From Kiritimatiellia bacterium (lineage in GTDB: Bacteria; Verrucomicrobiota; Kiritimatiellia; RFP12; UBA1067), in the NCBI GenBank assembly GCA_017936245.1, contig JAGBFY010000444.1, positions 1 through 8,573 of the forward strand: 8,573 nt of DNA, given 5' to 3'. A model generated the notes under the pieces. That model saw nothing but the letters and a program-made list of their open reading frames with translations. It did not search any database and was not told the DNA's origin. The first letter of the stretch is position 1; each line of letters starts with the position of its first letter. Position numbers and translations under genes: made by a program. Of the stretch, positions 1 to 5,661 are shown one piece after another.

Positions 1-536
1 AATCCGCTACCGCTGAAGGTGCTCCTACGCAGGACTTTGAGGATATCCAGTACGGCTTTTTCATAGATAAGAAGCGAGCTTCTTTGGTTGATGAGACCCA
101 TGTCGATGTTGATTTGCAGATTACCCAGAAGAAGCCGATACCGATGGATGGTGGATATGAAGAGGGGTATAATATTGAAGAAAACGAGTATAATCCTTCG
201 GTTGTCTGTCCGCTCGGGAAGACGGTGGTGCTTGCTGGTTACAAGAATATGGTGGAGTCCACAATGCCTCCGGCTGGGTTCCCCGTACTCCGTCATATTC
301 CAATTATGAACTGGTTTGTTTCAAAGGAAGGCGATTCAATAGAGAATGTCAAATTGATGATGCTGGTTGGCGTGAAGATAGCTAAAGGTGATGAGGATGA
401 GGCGCAGAATGTGCGGTTGTCATATGACGACACTAAAGATCTTCCAACCGAGGTTGAAATTTCAAACAAAGATCGCATCCAATCCCGTAAAAAATGGAGC
501 GGAGCGCTCTATTTTCTTAATTGGTTCTGCCCGTAA
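1..536 (+). CDS. Secretin (CpaC/RcpA/GspD-like), C-terminal part, 5' truncated
   Basis: The frame is open from base 3 to the TAA at 534-536, giving 177 visible residues; the true start lies upstream of the window, so the in-frame TTG at 84 is not a likely start. The visible part resembles the end of the secretin pore domain. It has GKTVVLAGY (visible residues 72-80), matching the strand before the membrane-inserting lip. It also has FPVLRHIPIMNWF (93-105), the counterpart of the family's VPxLGDIPxLGxLF motif, and VKLMMLVGVKI (116-126), the counterpart of the final 'ELLIxITPxI' strand. Secretins form the outer-membrane channel through which pilin or substrate leaves. Position directly upstream of the Tad ATPase fits RcpA/CpaC. 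The match is divergent: the motif glycines of 'LGDIP' and 'LG' are replaced, and ITP is missing. A tail of about 50 charged residues ending in a hydrophobic LYFLNWFCP follows the pore domain and could be a pilotin or ring contact. The assignment rests on motif order, not on a database match. Confidence 0.72.
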   Translation, partial: SATAEGAPTQDFEDIQYGFFIDKKRASLVDETHVDVDLQITQKKPIPMDGGYEEGYNIEENEYNPSVVCPLGKTVVLAGYKNMVESTMPPAGFPVLRHIPIMNWFVSKEGDSIENVKLMMLVGVKIAKGDEDEAQNVRLSYDDTKDLPTEVEISNKDRIQSRKKWSGALYFLNWFCP

Positions 537-559
537 TATAAATCTCTTCAAGGGCTGAT

Positions 560-2263
560 ATGCAACTTCTTGTAACCCGAAATAATGTGAAGTGTTCCGA
601 AAAGGAATTGCCAGATGCCGATTTCGAGTGGGTGCTTGGACGTCAGGCCGATACGGATTTTGTTTTAAACGCTGGAGATGTATCGCGTCGCCACGCCAAG
701 CTCATGAGAATGGGCGGGGCGCTGATTCTTGATGATTTAGGTTCGAGCGGCGGAATCTGGCAGGGAGCGGACCGTCTTTCCGGTCCAGTTGTATTGGCGG
801 TCGGTGACAGTTTTAAAATAGGTCCTTTTCTTTTGCAGATACAGGAAGGATCGGTTTCTGCGGACCTGGCTCCGGTTCCTGCCACACCGCCTTCGGCTGT
901 CGAACAATCAATCCCACGGGTTGAGAATGTATTTTCCCTGCCGGCGGAAATCGCCGACGTGTTTAAGGATGCCGGGTTGCTTTACACCGCCGAAAGCATG
1001 GCATTGACGCGCCGCTTGCATGAGCATATTCTTTCGGAAATGAATCTTTCGGAAGATGCGTTGAATGATGTCGCCGACGAGGCGACCAGGGCAAAACTAG
1101 AAAAGTGTGTAGATGACACTTTGAGGCAGTTTCGTCACGAGTTGCCTCCGCGTGTGCCGCTACCGGTTTTTAAACGCGCGTTGATGGATGAACAGGTCGG
1201 GTATGGTCCTCTCTCGCCAATTTTGCGGGCTCCGCAAATCTCTGAAATAATGGTGAATGGACCAGATAGGATATTCGTTGAATGTAAAGGAAAAATCGCA
1301 GAGAGCGGTGTAAGGTTCTTCAATGAAAGGCATTTAATCCAGATTATTCAGAGGATTGTAGAACCGTTAGGGCGGCATGTCGATGACGCTTCGCCGATGG
1401 TTGACGCCCGCTTGCCCGATGGCAGTCGTGTGAATGCGGTAATTCCTCCGTTGGCGTTAGATGGTGCGTCACTTACAATTCGAAAGTTTTCTGAGAAGAA
1501 ATTGACGACGGACGATTTGATCGGGTTTGGTTCGATGACCAAGGAGATGGCTTTGTTCCTTGAGGAGGCTGTTCGGTCGCGACAGAATATTCTTGTCTCC
1601 GGAGGTACCGGATCGGGAAAGACGACGCTGCTTAATGTGCTCTCGCAGTTCATTCCGTCCGGTGAACGTGTAGTGACAGTTGAGGATTCCGCCGAATTGA
1701 AGCTATCTCATCGCAATATCGTTCGATTGGAGGCAAGACCTGCCAACATTGAAGGGAAAGGTCGTATTGCAATTCGCGATTTGGTTATCAATTGCCTGCG
1801 TATGCGCCCCGACAGAATTATCGTCGGAGAATGCCGCGGTCCAGAAGCTCTTGATATGCTCCAGGCGATGAATACGGGACACGACGGTTCGTTGACGACT
1901 GCGCATGCGAACAATCCTCGAGACGCGCTCTCACGCCTGGAAAATATGGTGATGATGGCAGGATTTGAATTGCCGTCCTCGGCGATACGTGAGCAGATAG
2001 CATCCGCCATCGATTTGGTCGTTCAGCAGACCCGACTTCCTGACGGATCGAGAAAAGTAATACAGATTTCCGAAGTTACCGGTCGCGAGTCCAATGTCAT
2101 TTTGTTGCAGGATATATTTACATTTGAGCAGACAGGTTTCGACTCAGAAGGGCGTGTAACCGGAAAACATACGGCAACTGGAAACATTCCGTACTTTATA
2201 GATTCGTTGCGCAAGAGTGGCAACTTGAACATTGATATGTCGGTCTTTGTGCCACGTTCATAG
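560..2263 (+). CDS. cpaF: FHA domain-CpaF/TadA fusion, Tad pilus assembly ATPase
   Basis: This is the hexameric cytoplasmic ATPase that drives Tad pilus extrusion (567 aa). Residues about 24-95 form an FHA domain with GR 27-28, SRRH 42-45 and LGSSGG 60-65; the usual Asn of the SxNG turn is Gly64. A linker (96-135) leads to the helical CpaF N-terminal region and the 'YGPLSPIL' segment (215-222). The secretion ATPase motor follows: Walker A GGTGSGKTT (348-356, Lys354), Asp box TVEDSAEL (373-380), Walker B region RPDRIIVGECRG (416-427, Glu424) and His box HDGSLTTAHAN (441-451). All catalytic motifs are intact, and the C-terminus has the CpaF pattern. Ordinary CpaF/TadA proteins lack the FHA domain, so this one is longer by about 100 residues. 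The ATG has AAGGG at 550-554 at a good distance. tadB follows 14 bases after the stop. The FHA domain probably docks the motor to another component, perhaps doing the polar recruiting job of TadZ; that is inference. Confidence 0.95.
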   Translation: MQLLVTRNNVKCSEKELPDADFEWVLGRQADTDFVLNAGDVSRRHAKLMRMGGALILDDLGSSGGIWQGADRLSGPVVLAVGDSFKIGPFLLQIQEGSVSADLAPVPATPPSAVEQSIPRVENVFSLPAEIADVFKDAGLLYTAESMALTRRLHEHILSEMNLSEDALNDVADEATRAKLEKCVDDTLRQFRHELPPRVPLPVFKRALMDEQVGYGPLSPILRAPQISEIMVNGPDRIFVECKGKIAESGVRFFNERHLIQIIQRIVEPLGRHVDDASPMVDARLPDGSRVNAVIPPLALDGASLTIRKFSEKKLTTDDLIGFGSMTKEMALFLEEAVRSRQNILVSGGTGSGKTTLLNVLSQFIPSGERVVTVEDSAELKLSHRNIVRLEARPANIEGKGRIAIRDLVINCLRMRPDRIIVGECRGPEALDMLQAMNTGHDGSLTTAHANNPRDALSRLENMVMMAGFELPSSAIREQIASAIDLVVQQTRLPDGSRKVIQISEVTGRESNVILLQDIFTFEQTGFDSEGRVTGKHTATGNIPYFIDSLRKSGNLNIDMSVFVPRS

Positions 2264-2266
2264 AGG

Positions 2267-2271
2267 GGAGG
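2267..2271 (+). promoter_or_regulatory. Ribosome binding site deciding the tadB start
   Basis: GGAGG lies 6 bases before the ATG at 2278. An in-frame GTG at 2272 would be directly against this site, so ATG 2278 is the better start; the choice changes the protein by only two residues. Confidence 0.7.
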
Positions 2272-2277
2272 GTGAAA

Positions 2278-3147
2278 ATGGATGTGTCATTAGCGGTTTT
2301 GGTTTTTCTTGCTGCATCTTTCGGGGGTGGCTTTGTGCTGATTTCAGTTTGGAATACGCTTCAGGAGAATGCTAAAAAGCAAGATGGGGAAGGGGTCGGA
2401 ATTGCGCCCTTGCGCAGATTTGTTTCTCCGGTGGAACTGTTGTCACGCCAATTTATATCAGCTTTTGCATGTGCTCTTGTTTTTCCGTTTTTATTATGGT
2501 GCAAAGGGGTGTCGGCGGCGCTGCTCTTGATATTTGTAGGAATTATAGCTGCGGTAATTGGATGGCGACTACCGATTTTTTATTACAATAAAAAAGTGCA
2601 AGACCGGAAGTCGCGTTTTGACGGGCAGATTCTGCATTTGGCAATGAATCTGTCAAATGGCTTACGCTCAGGAATGGCTTTGCCTCAAGCTTTGGAGGGC
2701 GCCTCGTCACGAATGCCGGATCCGATGAAGGAGGAGTTACTGGTCGTTTTGAGGGAAACTCGTCTAGGGTTGGATTTGCCTGAAGCATTCGAACGTCTCT
2801 ACCGCCGGATGCCGGGAGAGGATTTGCGGTTGTTGTTGACTTCAATACGATTGTCCCTTCAGACCGGCGGCAGTCTGGCGGAGATTCTTTCGCGAATGGT
2901 TGAGACGATTCGAGCGCGCACTGAATTTCAAGAGAAGGTGAAAACCATGACCGCTCAGGGTAGATTCGAGGCGAGTGCGATGTCGCTTGCTCCGCTGGTT
3001 GTCTACATACTTCTAAAAGTGATTGATCCTGAATTGATGAAACCTTTGACGTCTACTGTTGTAGGTTGGTGTGCGATCGGAACAGTTGCTTTTCTTTTGA
3101 CAATCGGTTTTGTCATTATCAGGAAAATCGTTACTATTGATGTCTGA
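2278..3147 (+). CDS. tadB: TadB-like inner-membrane platform protein (T2SSF domain)
   Basis: This is a polytopic inner-membrane protein of 289 aa. With TadC it forms the platform that couples the ATPase to pilin extrusion. There is one N-terminal membrane span (about 4-24), a pair of spans at about 60-97, a cytoplasmic T2SSF domain (about 113-235) and two C-terminal spans (about 235-250 and 262-283). The T2SSF region carries the family pattern: FDGQILHLAMNLSNGLRSG (114-132), then ALPQALEGAS, and LSLQTGGSLAEILSRM (192-207). The last of these matches the conserved 'vqtGGsLaevLdrl' stretch of TadB. Length and order (ATPase, TadB, TadC) are those of standard tad operons. The start at ATG 2278 is chosen on the GGAGG site; GTG 2272 is the alternative. 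The stop lies 13 bases before the tadC start, so the two are probably co-translated. Confidence 0.9.
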   Translation: MDVSLAVLVFLAASFGGGFVLISVWNTLQENAKKQDGEGVGIAPLRRFVSPVELLSRQFISAFACALVFPFLLWCKGVSAALLLIFVGIIAAVIGWRLPIFYYNKKVQDRKSRFDGQILHLAMNLSNGLRSGMALPQALEGASSRMPDPMKEELLVVLRETRLGLDLPEAFERLYRRMPGEDLRLLLTSIRLSLQTGGSLAEILSRMVETIRARTEFQEKVKTMTAQGRFEASAMSLAPLVVYILLKVIDPELMKPLTSTVVGWCAIGTVAFLLTIGFVIIRKIVTIDV

Positions 3148-3148
3148 C

Positions 3149-3153
3149 AGGGG
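3149..3153 (+). promoter_or_regulatory. Ribosome binding site deciding the tadC start
   Basis: AGGGG lies 7 bases before the ATG at 3161, just after the tadB stop. This favours 3161 over the upstream in-frame TTG 3110 and ATG 3140, which would overlap tadB and have no comparable site. Confidence 0.6.
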
Positions 3154-3160
3154 TGAGATT

Positions 3161-4048
3161 ATGACGATGTTTCCGATATATTTGATGGTTTTCATGATTG
3201 TGTTCGGCGGGTATGTCGCAGTATCCTCGATTGCCGAAGCCCCTTTTGTGCGTAAAGACGCGTCCTTTAAGAATCTGCCGGGTATCTTTCGCGTTTTTTA
3301 TCGGTTTATAAATACGGTGGCGCAAACATCAGGCACGGTGCTTGCGACAAGTTTTTCAAGTGCAGCAAGACAATATCAGAACTGGATATTAATGGCCGGA
3401 TTTAATCTAACTCCAGAAATTATTTTCGGGGCACAGGTGTTTTACTCAGCAGGCTCTGGATTCATATTCTGTACAGGAGCTTTTATGATGACGGCAGATG
3501 TATCGACAGCGGTCGTATCTGGGCTTGTCGCTGCGTTTCTCGGCTGGGTGTATCCGTCGATGATTGTGCAGAAAGCGGCACAGACGCGTCAGAAGGAAAT
3601 CATCAAGTCCTTGCCGTTTGCAATCGATCTGCTCACATCTGCGATGCGGGCCGGTCTGGATTTCATTGCTGCTGTCAGATATTATGTGGGAATGGGAGGC
3701 GGTGGTGCACTTGCGGTTGAGTTCGGCATCCTTTTGCGCCAGATGGAGCTCGGCAAAAGTCGTGTTGAAGCATTGAATGAAATGGCCACTCATGTGCAGA
3801 CGGACGAGTTCACGGCATTTGTCGGAGCAGTGGCACACGGCACTGAAATCGGAGCTTCGATAATAGATACCCTGCAGGTTCAAGGTGAGGATATGCGCCG
3901 TGCCCGTTTCAATATGGCGGAACAGCAAGCGGCGCGAGCGCCTTCGATAATGATTTTCCCGATTGCGTTGTTTATCCTGCCGGCGGTATTCATTATTGTC
4001 ATCACGCCGGTTGTTTTAAGATATATTTCAGCAAAGGGTGGTGCATGA
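3161..4048 (+). CDS. tadC: TadC-like inner-membrane platform protein (T2SSF domain)
   Basis: This is the second platform protein of the Tad machine (295 aa from the chosen ATG). It has an N-terminal span (about 3-24), a central pair of spans (about 86-132), a cytoplasmic T2SSF domain (about 150-260) and a C-terminal span (262-287). Diagnostic segments are LPFAIDLLTSAMRAGLDF (151-168), FGILLRQMELGKSRVEAL (188-205) and the strongly TadC-like end AARAPSIMIFPIALFILPAV (257-276). A Gly-rich MGGGG (178-182) sits where the family has a short loop in the T2SSF domain. Starts at TTG 3110 or ATG 3140 would extend the protein back into tadB and are less likely. Its stop overlaps the next gene's start in an ATGA at 4045-4048, which points to translational coupling with the first bitopic FHA protein. 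Confidence 0.92.
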   Translation: MTMFPIYLMVFMIVFGGYVAVSSIAEAPFVRKDASFKNLPGIFRVFYRFINTVAQTSGTVLATSFSSAARQYQNWILMAGFNLTPEIIFGAQVFYSAGSGFIFCTGAFMMTADVSTAVVSGLVAAFLGWVYPSMIVQKAAQTRQKEIIKSLPFAIDLLTSAMRAGLDFIAAVRYYVGMGGGGALAVEFGILLRQMELGKSRVEALNEMATHVQTDEFTAFVGAVAHGTEIGASIIDTLQVQGEDMRRARFNMAEQQAARAPSIMIFPIALFILPAVFIIVITPVVLRYISAKGGA

Positions 4049-5661
4049 AAACTGTGCATTCAATAGAATGGCTGAAGGGTGAGCGTGTTGGTGAAAGCAT
4101 CGCGCTTACGGATATCTCGTATATAATTGGTCGGAGTCGTAGATGTGATATCTGTCTGAACAATTCGGAAGATGTTTCAGGTAAACATGTTTCATTGGAA
4201 ATGTCTGGACAGGGGGTTCGTCTTATAAACTTAAGTTCACGGCAACAGACAACTTTCTGTTCTGGACGGGCGATTGAACCTAATGAAGTGAAAGTCCTTA
4301 AGAATGGAGACACGGTGCAGCTTGGTGCTGTGAATGTATTCAGATTGCATTCTTCGGTTCCGTGTGAAGCGGGGCTTGTCAATCAGGATAAGACCCAAAT
4401 TCCTTTGGCGGTCGTTGATACGCCGACTGTTGTTTCAGATTCTTCGACTTCGGATGTGCCGACATTGATTGCACGGGAATCTTGTAATGTTTCCTCCCCG
4501 GTGAACCCGTCTTCTCAGATTGAACAGCCATCAGTTCAGGATGTCTCGCCACTTAAGGAATCAAAGAAAAATGTTTTGGCGCAGACGCAGATTATACAGA
4601 CATTGCTTGCCAGTGCGGAAGAGATGGTCGAGCTTATCAGAAAAAAGGCCGCAGAAAGGCGTCAGCGGCTTATTCTGAAAATGACCGGGGCTGCATTAGT
4701 GTTTGTTGTGTTCTCAATTATTTACGTCTTCTTCGTAAAAACATCGCCGGAAAAGGTGTTGACATGGCCTCGCGATGAAAAAGGAAGGCCGGACTCAAAG
4801 CGGATTGTCCTTGATTCTCCGTTAGGACCGCAAATGATCGGATTGGAGTATCCCAATGACCCGGCAGCTCGGGTTACAATTGAAACAAGCGGTGTCTTTT
4901 GCGTTACAGCCGTTTCGCGTCTGGGAAAGAATCATGATGTCCCGTTCACCACCATACTGACAATTGTGCGCGATCCACGGTCATTATGGCAGGATCGAGA
5001 TGTGACGTTCTCGCGATGGAGAACCGAGCGAGAAGAAAAGGACGGTTGGAATTTCCAGTCTCTGTCGCCACGAGAGTTCATCGGATTTGAACATGGAATC
5101 GCCTATATCAATGCGCAATATTTGAGAACTGTTAAAACAAAGGAAGAGTCGATGCAGTATTTTGGCTATCTGCTCTTCGCCAGATTTTTAGACTTCATCG
5201 TCACCGTATCGCGGGAGATACCGGCAGAGGAACGGTGGCGCGGTGCAAGCGTTCTGTCGGCCAATGTAGGATTGTTGACATCCAGTAAATTGTGGAGAAC
5301 CCAATGGGAAGGAACATCGTTTGTCCGTCGTGCCGACCCTGATCAGCTCCTGGTCGAGGCAGAAGGAGTGCTTGCGTCCAAATCTACGCAACGCTGGGGG
5401 GAAGTTGAGTTTCTGCTTAGGAGTGCGCTTATCCAGAGCTATAATAGAGATACTGACGCGTACGGTAAAATACATGCGCGCTGGGCGAATCTCCGCGATC
5501 TTCAGGAACGTGAGTTTTCTCGTATGCATTCGCAGTTTATGAAGACGTATGTCTTGCGTGATAAGAAAGCCGGAGAGGAACTCATTGCTGATGCCCTTAA
5601 AGTGTTTTCATCTCCTGATGATCGCCGGAATGCGCTTCTTGAGAAAGGGCGGTGGAAATAA
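4045..5661 (+). CDS. Bitopic FHA-domain protein, likely Tad-associated inner-membrane component
   Basis: I do not recognise a named family (538 aa). Residues about 26-100 form an FHA domain: GR 29-30, VSGKHVS 44-50 and a strand pattern ending VQLGAVNVFRLH. The usual SxNGT turn has become SRQQT (65-69), so the Asn and Gly are lost. A Ser/Pro/Thr-rich linker (about 104-172) leads to a helical, charged stretch (178-210) and one membrane span (about 212-231). The basic residues just before it (KKAAERRQR) place the N-terminus in the cytoplasm. The periplasmic part has a mixed strand/helix domain (about 255-405) and a helical end (about 430-538) with TPR-like heptads. AAAGGG at 4033-4038 is a good ribosome site, and the start overlaps the tadC stop. 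The plan resembles SctD/YscD ring proteins of type III secretion, but I see no clear ring-building motif. A scaffold joining platform and secretin is an inference. Confidence 0.8.
   Translation: MKTVHSIEWLKGERVGESIALTDISYIIGRSRRCDICLNNSEDVSGKHVSLEMSGQGVRLINLSSRQQTTFCSGRAIEPNEVKVLKNGDTVQLGAVNVFRLHSSVPCEAGLVNQDKTQIPLAVVDTPTVVSDSSTSDVPTLIARESCNVSSPVNPSSQIEQPSVQDVSPLKESKKNVLAQTQIIQTLLASAEEMVELIRKKAAERRQRLILKMTGAALVFVVFSIIYVFFVKTSPEKVLTWPRDEKGRPDSKRIVLDSPLGPQMIGLEYPNDPAARVTIETSGVFCVTAVSRLGKNHDVPFTTILTIVRDPRSLWQDRDVTFSRWRTEREEKDGWNFQSLSPREFIGFEHGIAYINAQYLRTVKTKEESMQYFGYLLFARFLDFIVTVSREIPAEERWRGASVLSANVGLLTSSKLWRTQWEGTSFVRRADPDQLLVEAEGVLASKSTQRWGEVEFLLRSALIQSYNRDTDAYGKIHARWANLRDLQEREFSRMHSQFMKTYVLRDKKAGEELIADALKVFSSPDDRRNALLEKGRWK

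Noticed and set aside
537..559. Possible terminator or promoter between the secretin and the ATPase gene
   Set aside because: The 23-base gap has no inverted repeat, T-run or convincing -35/-10 pair; it holds only the ribosome site of the ATPase gene.
3446..3928. Minus-strand open frame of 160 residues across tadC
   Set aside because: It lies wholly antisense to a clear TadC gene, has a His/Arg/Cys-rich composition typical of a shadow frame, and has no recognisable motif.
4002..4382. Minus-strand open frame of 126 residues over the tadC end and an FHA domain
   Set aside because: It is antisense to two supported genes and shows no domain or ribosome site.
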